Shown here piece by piece: positions 50,758 through 59,052 of a stretch of DNA of 64,000 nucleotides. A program made the translations under genes and the position numbers. Source of the DNA: Alcanivorax sp. (GTDB taxonomy: Bacteria > Pseudomonadota > Gammaproteobacteria > Pseudomonadales > Alcanivoracaceae); assembly GCF_002726155.1 (NCBI RefSeq), contig NZ_PBSH01000011.1, positions 1 to 64,000 of the forward strand, given 5' to 3'. The notes beneath the pieces are model-generated. The model worked only from the letters and a program-made list of their open reading frames with translations, did not search any database and had not been told where the DNA came from. The number at the start of each line of letters is the position of its first letter. Position 1 is the first letter of the stretch.

Positions 50758-52214
50758 AGGGATTTGTACTCGTAGTCACTGAGTTCCAGGTGCTGGGTTT
50801 GGCGGCGGTAGTCAAAGGTGAACCCGGGCCAGTTGTTGGTGTTCTTGCCACTTTCGGTCTTGTACCAGCTGTGGCAACCCTTGTCCCACACGGTGTCGCT
50901 GATTTTACGCTGCACATTATCGTTGAACCGCGTCTGCACGCTTTCGCGCACTTCCAGCGAATGCAGTTTCTGCTCTTCCATTTCGGCCAGGCATTGCTGC
51001 ACGTAATGAATCTGGCTTTCCAGCATGTAGATAATCGAGTTATGGCCCAGGTTGGTGTTGGGACCATACAGCATGAAAAGGTTGGGGAAGCCGCGCACGG
51101 TGATGCCCAGGTAGGCTTCCGCGCCGTCCTGCCAGGCGGTATTCAGGTCCACGCCATCGCGGCCGGTGATGGTCATTGGGGTAAGAAAGTCGGTGGCCTT
51201 GAAGCCGGTGCCGTAAATGATCACGTCCACGTCATGGTGGGTGCCGCTGCTGTCGGTAAGGCCTTTCTTGTCCACCGCATCAATGCCGTAGTTGATCACC
51301 TCGGTATTGTCTTGGGCCAGCGCTGGGTAGTAATCGTTGGACATGAGAATGCGTTTGCAGCCCATGGGGTAATCCGGGGTCAGTTTTTCACGCAGCGCCG
51401 GGTCGCTAATTTGCTTTTTCAGGTGCCGGGCGAATAGCCATTCATAGACCGCCATGGCTTTCTGGAAGGAGGTAAAGCCAAGTACACGGGATTCATTCGC
51501 CGCATAAATACGCATGCGATCCAGTGTCTGGGTCAGTGGCAGTTTCTTTAATACCCAGTGTTCGGCTTTCTTGTAGGCGCGGTCCGGTTTGGCAATCACA
51601 TGGGCGGCGGAGCGCTGGAACAGTTTGACCTTGCCGGCCACTTTGGCCACTTCCGGCACGAACTGAATGGCGCTGGCGCCAGTGCCTACCACTGCCACGG
51701 TTTTGCCGGTGAGGTCCTCATCATGATTCCAGCGGGCGCTGTGAAAGTGTGGGCCCTGGAAATCCTCGATGCCGGCCAGTGGCGGGTAGGCCGGTTGGTT
51801 AAGTTGGCCGGTGGCGGTGATCAGGGCACGGCAGGTGATGATGTCGCCGTTAGTCAGGGTGATTTCCCATAAACCGGCGTCATCCATAAAGCGGGCTTCT
51901 GCCACTTCGGTGTTGAAACGGATATGGCGATACAGGTCGTACTTGCGCGCGCAGTACTGCTGGTAGGCAAGGATCTCTTTCTGCGGCGCGAAGCGGCGGC
52001 TCCACGGGTAATGGCGTTCAAAGGAGAACGAATACAGATGAGAGGGCACATCACAGGCGGCACCGGGATAGGTGTTATCGCGCCAGCAGCCGCCCACATC
52101 GTGCCCTTTTTCTATCAGCAGCAAGTCGTCTTGCCCCTGGGCTTTCAGGCGAATCGCCATGCCCAGTCCGCCGAAGCCGGCGCCAATAATGACCACGTTG
52201 TGCGTTGCTTGCAT
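50754..52214 (-). CDS. Baeyer-Villiger-type flavin monooxygenase
   Basis: 486 residues from ATG 52214 (MQATHNVVIIGAGFGGLG). Two dinucleotide-binding loops, GAGFGGLG (FAD) and VVGTGASAIQ (NADPH), flank the BVMO fingerprint FxGxxxHxxxW, read as F-Q-G-P-H-F-H-S-A-R-W. Such enzymes turn ketones into esters or lactones with O2 and NADPH. Sequence is distinct from the long-chain-alkane monooxygenase AlmA as I recall it. It heads a three-gene operon with esterase and SDR and is divergent from an AraC regulator, a standard ketone-degradation layout. The frame extends upstream into the regulator region but without a ribosome site. Confidence 0.9.
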   Translation of the reverse strand: MQATHNVVIIGAGFGGLGMAIRLKAQGQDDLLLIEKGHDVGGCWRDNTYPGAACDVPSHLYSFSFERHYPWSRRFAPQKEILAYQQYCARKYDLYRHIRFNTEVAEARFMDDAGLWEITLTNGDIITCRALITATGQLNQPAYPPLAGIEDFQGPHFHSARWNHDEDLTGKTVAVVGTGASAIQFVPEVAKVAGKVKLFQRSAAHVIAKPDRAYKKAEHWVLKKLPLTQTLDRMRIYAANESRVLGFTSFQKAMAVYEWLFARHLKKQISDPALREKLTPDYPMGCKRILMSNDYYPALAQDNTEVINYGIDAVDKKGLTDSSGTHHDVDVIIYGTGFKATDFLTPMTITGRDGVDLNTAWQDGAEAYLGITVRGFPNLFMLYGPNTNLGHNSIIYMLESQIHYVQQCLAEMEEQKLHSLEVRESVQTRFNDNVQRKISDTVWDKGCHSWYKTESGKNTNNWPGFTFDYRRQTQHLELSDYEYKSL

Positions 52215-52311
52215 GGGAAACAATCCGGTTAATAACGTTAGGTTCCACTCTAGCGATACATAAACGCCTTGTTTATGGCATTCTGGGACAGAAATTTGTG
52301 GAATTCGGACA

Positions 52312-53328
52312 TTGTCGGTGACAGTACAACGAGCCATTACCAGCGTGCGTATGCAGGTGGCCTTTGCCGAAGAGCGGGGGCTGCCGGTTGCTGCGTGTCT
52401 GCGGGGGTCCGGCATTCATCCTGGCATGCTGGGCCAGGCAGACTGCACCATTGATGCGGACCAGGAGCTCACTGTGGTGCGCAACCTGTGCCGGGGGCTG
52501 GGCAACGAGGCAGAGCTGGGCCTGGCCATGGGGCAGCGCTACCACCTGAGCAGCTATGGGGTCTGGGGCTTTGCGTTATTGAGTAGCCCGACTTTTCGCC
52601 AGGCGGTGGAGCTTGGGTTGCGCTACCTGGATCTGACCTTTGCGTTCGTGGATATCTCCCTGCAGCAAGACGGCGATGATGCCATGTTGATTCTGGATGA
52701 CAGTGGTGTGCCGGATGATGTCCGTGAGTATCTGTTGGCGCGGGATGCCAGTGCCGTGATGATGATTCAGGAAGAATTGTTTGCTGGCCGTATTCCGCTG
52801 TCATCGCTGGCGATGCGTTTGCCGCCGCGTCCGGTGGCCCCATTCGAGGCGATTTTCGGTCTGGCCCCGCAATTTGATTCCTGCCGCAGTCGGGCCCGTT
52901 TTGCGGTAGGCCTGCTGGATATGCCCCTGCCCCAGGCCAATCCGGTGACAGCACGTTTGTGTGAAGAGCAGTGCCATCAGTTATTGGTGCAGCGCTACCG
53001 CAAGGGCAGTGTGGCGGCGCGGGTGCGCCGGCGCTTGTTGCAGCAGCCGGGGCGGTTTCCGGACATGGAAGCCATGGCGGAAGAACTGACAATCACCAGT
53101 CGGACATTGCGCAGACAGCTGGCGGCGGAAGGAACCAGCTACCGGGTCCTGCTGGATGAAGTCCGGCGGATGCTGGCGGAACAGTGGTTATTGCTGGGTA
53201 TTCTCAGCCTGGCCGAAATCAGCGAGCGGTTGGGCTTTTCCGAAATCGCCAATTTCAATCACGCCTTCCGGCGCTGGACCGGGCAGCCCCCCGGCCGCTT
53301 TCGTCATCAGCTGAGAGAGCAACACTGA
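52312..53328 (+). CDS. AraC-family transcriptional regulator
   Basis: 338 residues; TTG 52312 or GTG 52318 is the start. It has an N-terminal Arac_N-type ligand domain (about 20-190, e.g. YHLSSYGVWGFALLSSPTFR) and two C-terminal helix-turn-helix units (MEAMAEELTITSRTLRRQLA and LAEISERLGFSEIANFNHAF). The 338-residue OruR/ArgR-like branch has this form. It is divergent from the BVMO operon with about 100 bases between, so it is the likely activator of that operon, responding to a ketone or fatty compound. Confidence 0.9.
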   Translation: MSVTVQRAITSVRMQVAFAEERGLPVAACLRGSGIHPGMLGQADCTIDADQELTVVRNLCRGLGNEAELGLAMGQRYHLSSYGVWGFALLSSPTFRQAVELGLRYLDLTFAFVDISLQQDGDDAMLILDDSGVPDDVREYLLARDASAVMMIQEELFAGRIPLSSLAMRLPPRPVAPFEAIFGLAPQFDSCRSRARFAVGLLDMPLPQANPVTARLCEEQCHQLLVQRYRKGSVAARVRRRLLQQPGRFPDMEAMAEELTITSRTLRRQLAAEGTSYRVLLDEVRRMLAEQWLLLGILSLAEISERLGFSEIANFNHAFRRWTGQPPGRFRHQLREQH

Positions 53329-53375
53329 CAACCCGCCTGACCATGCTCGGTCTGTGTTCCTTGGGGCGGCAAGCG

Positions 53376-53837
53376 CTATGGCATCACCGGTAGTGTCATT
53401 TCGCCTTCCTTGTCGAAGGAAAGGGGAATCGGCACGCCGGCTACCCGTGCCTTGCCGACCAACCGGTATTGCAATGGCTGGTCCTGGCGCTGCTGGATTT
53501 TCTGCAGCTGCTGCAGGCTGCTTAGCAGGCTGGTGGTAATGGTGGTGGTGACCTGGGCATCGCCCATGGCGGGCAGGGTGATGCGTTCGTTGGTCAGTCC
53601 ACGGGCAAATTTCTCCCCATTAACGTAGATCTCGTAATCCAGGCTGTTGAGGGTGAGTTCCCGGTCGTTGGGGTTGCGGGCCCGCAGGGTCAGCCCCCAT
53701 TCCTGCTCGAACAGGTTGAAACTGTTCAGGTTAATGCCGGATACGCTGACTTCCGGGGACTCCAGGCCAGCCAGGCTCTGGCAGCCGCTCAGTATCAGCA
53801 AGCTCATGACCATCCACAGGGAAACCACTTTTTTCAT
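53376..53837 (-). CDS. LEA14-like (WHy-domain) lipoprotein
   Basis: 153 residues; lipobox LILSGC with the cysteine near 19. The rest is a WHy/LEA14 beta-sandwich, with GLTLRARNPNDRELTLNSLD as the usual N-P-N signature region. LEA14-type proteins are linked to desiccation and osmotic stress, fitting an organism with ectoine synthesis, but the function in bacteria is not firmly known. Convergent with the AraC gene, single transcription unit. Confidence 0.85.
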   Translation of the reverse strand: MKKVVSLWMVMSLLILSGCQSLAGLESPEVSVSGINLNSFNLFEQEWGLTLRARNPNDRELTLNSLDYEIYVNGEKFARGLTNERITLPAMGDAQVTTTITTSLLSSLQQLQKIQQRQDQPLQYRLVGKARVAGVPIPLSFDKEGEMTLPVMP

Positions 53838-54233
53838 CTACTCACTCCATCCATAGGGCACAGGGGGCTACGACGTGCCAGTTAGAGGCCAGCATAACGG
53901 GAAAGTTGCGAGTGTGAAGCAGAACAGGGAGGAGGGTGATGATTAATGCGTGCCGGACGGCCCGATCGCCAGTCACACCACCGCGCCCCTTGCGGGGCGC
54001 CTGTGGTGCGGCATCCTGACCGGGCCGCCGGCACGAGGGCCGAATGACAGAATCATCCGGCTTTCTCGATAGTCGCGTGATCGCCGGGGCGAAAGCAAGT
54101 ACCAGATGTCGTAAATTTGTATCCGGCAGGCTGTGACAATCACAACAGTCAAAGCCGACAAGCTATGGTAGATTTCCTGAAAAGAACGTATCTGAAAACA
54201 ACGTAGATAAACGCTAACACCGGGGGAGCGCAC
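53838..54233. other. Divergent intergenic region with a large nested hairpin
   Basis: About 400 bases between the LEA14-like gene and the 54234 gene. Apart from the hairpin at 53949-54035 it contains TGTGA-CAA-TCACA (too close-spaced for a CRP site) and no open frame that I trust. Confidence 0.6.
53949..54035. repeat. Nested inverted repeat of about 87 bases
   Basis: Outer arms CGTGCCGG-A-CGGCCCG (53949-53964) and CGGGCCG-CCGGCACG (54021-54035) pair over 15 bases with one bulge. Inside, CACCAC-C-GCGCCCC-TTGC-GGGGCGC-CT-GTGGTG forms a second stem. It could be a structured RNA, a terminator or an extragenic repeat; no T run follows. Confidence 0.6.
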
Positions 54234-54731
54234 ATGCGCCGCGCATTCATTTTGTTGTTGATGCTGGTCGCAGCCCAGCTGCACGGGGCCGAGCTGGACA
54301 AGGATCTGGCCGATTTCAAACGTGACGTGCTGGAAGTCAATAAACGCCTGCTATTGCTCGAAGAAGAGTTGCTGTTCCCCGCCGATACCCAGGTGGGGAT
54401 TTATGTTTCTCTGGATGTGGGGCACTTTTTCCAGCCGGACAGCATCACGCTGGAGCTGGATGGCGAAGTGCTGACCAGCCATCTCTACACGGAAAAGGAG
54501 ATCCGCGCCCTGAAAAACGGTGCGGTGCAGCGCCTGGCGCTGGCCAACGTGAAGAATGGTGACCACGAGCTCACTGCCTTTATCACTGGCACCGGGCCTG
54601 CCGGGCGGGAAATGCGCCAGGGGGTGACCGGCCACTTCGACAAGAATCACGGCCGCCATTTCGTTCAGCTTCATATCGAGGACGATACCGCCAAGCAGCA
54701 GCCGCGTTTCCGTTTTCGCGACTGGCGCTGA
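54234..54731 (+). CDS. Exported hypothetical protein, partner of TPR gene
   Basis: 165 residues with signal peptide MRRAFILLLMLVAAQLHG, a coiled-coil stretch (about 22-46, KDLADFKRDVLEVNKRLLLL then E-E-E-L) and a beta-rich body with G-I-Y-V-S-L-D-V-G-H-F-F-Q-P-D-S-I-T-L-E-L-D-G. GGGGGAG precedes the ATG. The gene is 9 bases from the TPR gene, with which it surely shares an mRNA. Function unknown; automatic annotation of such proteins as AraC regulators should be ignored, since no HTH is visible. Confidence 0.72.
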   Translation: MRRAFILLLMLVAAQLHGAELDKDLADFKRDVLEVNKRLLLLEEELLFPADTQVGIYVSLDVGHFFQPDSITLELDGEVLTSHLYTEKEIRALKNGAVQRLALANVKNGDHELTAFITGTGPAGREMRQGVTGHFDKNHGRHFVQLHIEDDTAKQQPRFRFRDWR

Positions 54732-54740
54732 GAGCGGTCT

Positions 54741-56663
54741 ATGCGAATGCGCGGAAGCTTGAAAGGGCTGGTGGTGGGGCTGTTGTTACTCAGTTCCCTG
54801 AGCTGGGCCCGGCTGGATGAACCTCATCAGGTGCAGGAGCTGGCCTATGGTGAGGTGGCCTATCTGTATCTCAAAGGCGATTATTTTGCTGCCTTGACCC
54901 GTGCCCAGATGGCGCTGGAGCGGGGTGAGGTGGATATCCACAAGGCGGATATGGAAGTGCTGCTGGGGGCCATGTACAGCGCCTACGGCATGCCCGAAGA
55001 CGCCGAGCAGGTTTTCAACCAGCTACTGGATACCCAGGTCAGCGGTGAGGTCGCCCAGCGGGCATGGATCCACCTTGCCGGTCTTTATTATCGTCAGCAG
55101 AAATATGAAAAGGCACTGACCATGCTGGATCAGCAGGTCGGTGAGCCGCCAGCCAAACTGGAAGAAGTGTATTTCAGTTTGCGGGCGCGGACCCTGATGC
55201 GTCTGCAACGCTATGAAGAAGCTGCAGAGCTGCTTGATGCGTTCTCCGAAGACCATCCTCTCAATGCCTACCTGCGCTATAACCTGGCGATCAGCTGGAT
55301 TAACGGCAAGCACCCCGGGTTGGGGCAGGAATGGCTCTGGCAGCTGGCAAACATGCCGCCGGGGGATGCTCAGGTCAATGCCATCAAGGAAAAAGCCATG
55401 CTGGCGCTGGCGATCTACATGTTGCGCAGCGACCAGGAAGACCGTGCGCTGGCCCTGTTGCGAGACGCTCGCCTGGAAGGGCCGTTTGCCGACATTTCCC
55501 TGCTGCTCTATGCCCGCGCCCTGTTGATTGAAAATCAGCCCCGCAAGGCGCTGCCGGTCCTGCAGCAACTGGACACCAAGTCGATCCAGCGATTGCCGGT
55601 GCAGGAAGCGCAGTTGGCGATTCCCTACCTGTACGAGCAAATGGGCGATCAGCGTTCTGCCAGACAGGCATTCGAGACCGCGCTGGACCGCTTCGATGGT
55701 TTGCAGCAATACCTGCTGGAAGTGGAAGCGGATATTGCCAGTGGTGAATGGTTCACGGCCATGGTGGGCGAGCCCCGTTGGTCCACCGCCATGGACCCGG
55801 TGCCGCCGTTCCTGCCGCGTCGGGTGGAAAGCTTTCCGACCTTCTATGAATGGTTTGCCACCACCGAATTTCAGCGCGGCTGGAATAACTACCACGAACT
55901 CTTGCGGCAGAAGAATCTGCTGACCCAGTGGCAGGAAAAACTGCCGGCCTTCGAGACACTGATGGCTGCCCACCGGCGTAAGCAGGATGAAACCCGCCCT
56001 GCGGCCCGAGCGTTATTGGACGATTTGTCACAGCAGGATTTCCAGGGGCGCATGACCCGTTTGCAGCGCCGCTACGATGAAGCCGTGGCCAAACAGGACC
56101 CGCTGCCCTTCGCCACCGACAAGGAGCACAAGCTGTGGGAGGCGCAGCAGAATGCCGAGCAGCGCACCGAGGGGTGGGGCAAGCGAAAGCGCCCGGATGT
56201 GACCGCCAAGCTGGACTTCTACAAAGGGGTTTTGCTGTGGGAGATGCAGGAAAATATCGTGCCGCGCCAGTGGGAACGCCAGCATCAGCTTAATGAAATC
56301 GATGGGTTGCTGGAGCAGACCCGTGTGCTGCGCAGCCGGGTGCTGTTTGCCACCTACCGCTCCGAGCGGCTGGAAGATTTCTCGCAGGAATTGAATGCCC
56401 TGACCGGCGAGCTGGAACGCTTGCAGCAACGCGGGGCGCTGTTGATGCGTCGCCAACAGTACGGATTGCAGGCGTCGGCCTATGAACAGGTTACCGAAAC
56501 CCGCAACCGCCTGAAGCGTTTCAGTGCGTCGGCCCATGAAGGGCTGGCCGATCTTTACCATCGCGCCTTGCGCAGCAGCCGCGAGCGTGAGCAGGCACCG
56601 ACAGATGCCGCGCCCCAGTCCCCCGAGTTCCCGTTGCAGCCGCCCATGGGGTCATCCCGGTGA
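54741..56663 (+). CDS. Exported TPR-repeat protein
   Basis: 640 residues with a signal peptide (to about residue 23) and at least six TPR-like pairs in the first 330 residues (e.g. AEQVFNQLLDTQVSGEVAQR, YEEAAELLDAFSEDHPLNAY), then a helical, charged region (about 390-600) with coiled-coil character (LEQTRVLRSRVLFATYRSER). The layout is that of a periplasmic or outer-membrane scaffold. It overlaps the following gene by four bases and starts 9 bases after the preceding one, a three-gene unit. Confidence 0.75.
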   Translation: MRMRGSLKGLVVGLLLLSSLSWARLDEPHQVQELAYGEVAYLYLKGDYFAALTRAQMALERGEVDIHKADMEVLLGAMYSAYGMPEDAEQVFNQLLDTQVSGEVAQRAWIHLAGLYYRQQKYEKALTMLDQQVGEPPAKLEEVYFSLRARTLMRLQRYEEAAELLDAFSEDHPLNAYLRYNLAISWINGKHPGLGQEWLWQLANMPPGDAQVNAIKEKAMLALAIYMLRSDQEDRALALLRDARLEGPFADISLLLYARALLIENQPRKALPVLQQLDTKSIQRLPVQEAQLAIPYLYEQMGDQRSARQAFETALDRFDGLQQYLLEVEADIASGEWFTAMVGEPRWSTAMDPVPPFLPRRVESFPTFYEWFATTEFQRGWNNYHELLRQKNLLTQWQEKLPAFETLMAAHRRKQDETRPAARALLDDLSQQDFQGRMTRLQRRYDEAVAKQDPLPFATDKEHKLWEAQQNAEQRTEGWGKRKRPDVTAKLDFYKGVLLWEMQENIVPRQWERQHQLNEIDGLLEQTRVLRSRVLFATYRSERLEDFSQELNALTGELERLQQRGALLMRRQQYGLQASAYEQVTETRNRLKRFSASAHEGLADLYHRALRSSREREQAPTDAAPQSPEFPLQPPMGSSR

Positions 56664-57157
56664 CCGCGCAACAGCTGGATTCCTTGCACCACAGGGGGCA
56701 AGGGTTCGATGTGATCAGTGGTGCGGCGTTTTCACCGGCGGACTGGGATCTTTATCCCGATGGCGACAGTTCCGATTGCTGGCGCGGTTATGTGTGCCGT
56801 TACGCGATTGAGGACGGTGCCCTGTACCTGGCAGAGCTGGCCCTGTGTGCACCACCAAGCGGGCTGCTCGGGGTGGATGAACAGGGCGAGATAATCACCG
56901 CACCGGCACGCTGGCCCGCGCTCAACGGGGTGGCGGCGGAGCGGGTGAGCGGCGGCCTGCTGCCTTGGCGCTATCCTGCGTTGCAGCTTCCTCTTGGCTT
57001 TACCGGCTCGTTATTGGTGGGCCAAACCCTGCGGGACGACAGTCTCTACCTGGCCGGCGCGGCGGATTTTCCGCAAGCGGAGGATTACCATGATGTCTGG
57101 CGTCTGCAGTTGGAGCAGGGCCGGTTATGTGGTGAGGCACTGGATCGGTCGGGCTAG
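56660..57157 (+). CDS. Hypothetical protein co-translated with TPR gene
   Basis: 165 residues from GTG 56660, overlapping the TPR stop (GTGA). No signal peptide or membrane segment. It is a soluble, slightly acidic protein with short beta segments (GYVCRYAIEDGALYLAELAL) and unpaired cysteines. No family recognised. Its position makes it a member of the same unit as the exported proteins, though it appears cytoplasmic itself. The last 70 residues are rich in Leu and Gly. Confidence 0.6.
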   Translation: MTAQQLDSLHHRGQGFDVISGAAFSPADWDLYPDGDSSDCWRGYVCRYAIEDGALYLAELALCAPPSGLLGVDEQGEIITAPARWPALNGVAAERVSGGLLPWRYPALQLPLGFTGSLLVGQTLRDDSLYLAGAADFPQAEDYHDVWRLQLEQGRLCGEALDRSG

Positions 57158-57220
57158 CGGTAGACTGACAGGGTTCATCATTCAACATCATTGCGCATCA
57201 TTCTGCGTTGGTGAGGGTTT

Positions 57221-57844
57221 ATGGATATCCCGTCGCTGTTTCTGTTGATGCTCTCTCTCGTTGCCATGGCGGCGATGCCCAGTACCAGTGTGGCACTGGT
57301 GGTGGTTCGTTCAGCCCGGTATGGCGTTTCCCACGGTTTGCTGGTGGCCGCAGGTATTGTGCTGGCGGACTTGTTGTTTGTGAGCCTTGCGCTGCTCGGT
57401 ATGGCGGCACTGGCCCAGTGGCTGGGAGCGGCGTTTGTGGTGGTACGGATATTGGCCGCGGTGTGGCTAATCGGTTTTGGCGTGCAGCTGATTCGTTCCC
57501 GGCGGGCGGCCGTGAGCAAGCCGCGGAACAGCGACAAGCGCGCAGGCCACCATGGTGCGAGTTTTCTGGCAGGCCTGTTGGTAACGCTGGGAGACATCAA
57601 GGCCATCGTGTTTTATGCCAGTTTGCTGCCCGTGTTCGTGGATTTGTCTGCGCTGCAAGGTACCGGGATTGCGGTGGTGCTGCTGGTGACGGTGCTGGCG
57701 GTGGGCGGCGTAAAAGTGATGTACGCCTTGCTGGCCAGCCGGCTGGCGGAGGTGGTCTTGCCGCCACGCTACCGGCGGCCGCTGCAGCTTGGCGCAGGCT
57801 GCGTCATGGTGGGGGCCGGAGTCGGCTTGCTGGTTCGCGCCTGA
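57221..57844 (+). CDS. LysE/RhtB-family exporter
   Basis: 207 residues with six hydrophobic segments and the LysE signature region MAAMPSTSVALVVVRSARYG near the start, then GLLVTLGDIKAIVFYASLLP. Members export amino acids or their derivatives such as homoserine lactone, threonine or lysine; the substrate here is unknown. Length is normal. A gap of about 60 bases follows the upstream gene, so it may be separately transcribed. Confidence 0.85.
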   Translation: MDIPSLFLLMLSLVAMAAMPSTSVALVVVRSARYGVSHGLLVAAGIVLADLLFVSLALLGMAALAQWLGAAFVVVRILAAVWLIGFGVQLIRSRRAAVSKPRNSDKRAGHHGASFLAGLLVTLGDIKAIVFYASLLPVFVDLSALQGTGIAVVLLVTVLAVGGVKVMYALLASRLAEVVLPPRYRRPLQLGAGCVMVGAGVGLLVRA

Positions 57845-57986
57845 GACAAGGTCCAGTGCAGATTGGCGCGACTCTGGCCACGCAGACGGACATTCAACGA
57901 AAGACCCGGCGATACCGCCATCAACCTGATTTCTGGTTTTTAGCCGCGTCAGGCTTCCGGCACTGGGCGTCTCGCCCTGTGCGTTG

Positions 57987-58970
57987 TCAGCCGCCGGTCA
58001 GGTCGTCGGAGTAGGTAACGTTACCTTCCCGGTCGATGATGATGGCCGAGGTGCCGGGAAGACGATTGATCAGTGCCAGGCCTTGTTCGGCGCCCAGCAC
58101 AAAGACGCTGGTGGACAGGGCGTCAGCATCAATACTGTTGTCACACAGCACGGTAACGCTGGCCAGACCATCGATGCTTTTACCGGTTTTCGGTGACAGG
58201 ATGTGATGAATGCGGCGGCCGTCCTGAATGAAGTAACGCTGGTAATCCCCCGAGGTGGACATGGCCAGATTGGCCATGGGCAGTTTCATGGCGATGTCCT
58301 TTTTACTGCGCGGGTGTTGAATGCCCACTTCCCAGGGGCGACCCCGGTGGTCGCCCAGCACATAACTGTCCCCGCCCAGTGACAGGTAGGCGTGCCTGAC
58401 GCCTGCCTCTTTCAGCAAGGCGATGCCCTGATCAATCGCGTACCCCTTGGCGATACCGCCCAGATCGATACGGGTGCCGGGGTCACGGAAGCGCACCTTG
58501 TCCGGTGCGGTCAGCTCAATACGGTCGGCGCCGATATGTTGGTTCGCGGCGGCCAGCTCGGAATCGTCTGGCGCCTTGCCTTTGCGGTAATCGTACAGAT
58601 GGCCAGCACTGGCAAAGGTAATGTCGAAGGCGCCGTCGGTGAGTTGATAGTAGTCCAGAGACCGTACCAGCAGCTGATAAAACTCCAGGCTGATGGTTTG
58701 TGTTGTTTCGCCGGCATGGGCGTTGACCCGGGCCAGCTCGCTGCTCTCCACCCAGGGGGACAACAAGGCATTCAGCCGTGCCATTTCTTCTTTCAGCGCG
58801 TCGAACAAGGGCGCCGCATCCTGCTCGGACCACAGTGTGACGCTGGCCCGGGTGCCCATCACATCCCAGTCCTGTTGTTGCCATTGGGCCTGTGCCGGCA
58901 TGGCCAGCAGCAGGAGCAGGGCAGGTGTAAGCCGCGTGATCAGGTGGGCAACAGGCGTAAGCGAAACCAT
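57987..58970 (-). CDS. FAD:protein FMN transferase (ApbE-like)
   Basis: 327 residues from ATG 58970, with a signal peptide (to about residue 28, PAQAQW) and no lipobox. ApbE motifs: FDITFASAG with the FAD-binding region, GGIAKGYAIDQG (binding Gly-rich loop), YLSLGGDSYVLGD and the magnesium-binding aspartates in CDNSIDADALST. It would attach FMN covalently to threonine in exported flavoproteins such as RnfG/NqrB-type subunits; none is encoded in the window. The gap of 82 bases after the DUF1501 gene allows co-transcription. Confidence 0.88.
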   Translation of the reverse strand: MVSLTPVAHLITRLTPALLLLLAMPAQAQWQQQDWDVMGTRASVTLWSEQDAAPLFDALKEEMARLNALLSPWVESSELARVNAHAGETTQTISLEFYQLLVRSLDYYQLTDGAFDITFASAGHLYDYRKGKAPDDSELAAANQHIGADRIELTAPDKVRFRDPGTRIDLGGIAKGYAIDQGIALLKEAGVRHAYLSLGGDSYVLGDHRGRPWEVGIQHPRSKKDIAMKLPMANLAMSTSGDYQRYFIQDGRRIHHILSPKTGKSIDGLASVTVLCDNSIDADALSTSVFVLGAEQGLALINRLPGTSAIIIDREGNVTYSDDLTGG

Positions 58971-59052
58971 GGCAGTTGTCTTCGGGTTGTCAGCAAGAGT
59001 GTCAACGCAGTGTACCTGCCGGAGCGGGCTTGTGCCGCCCCGGCAGGCCGGG

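Noticed and set aside
54133..54146. CRP site upstream of the 54234 gene
   Set aside because: TGTGA-CAA-TCACA has only three bases between the arms, whereas CRP needs six.
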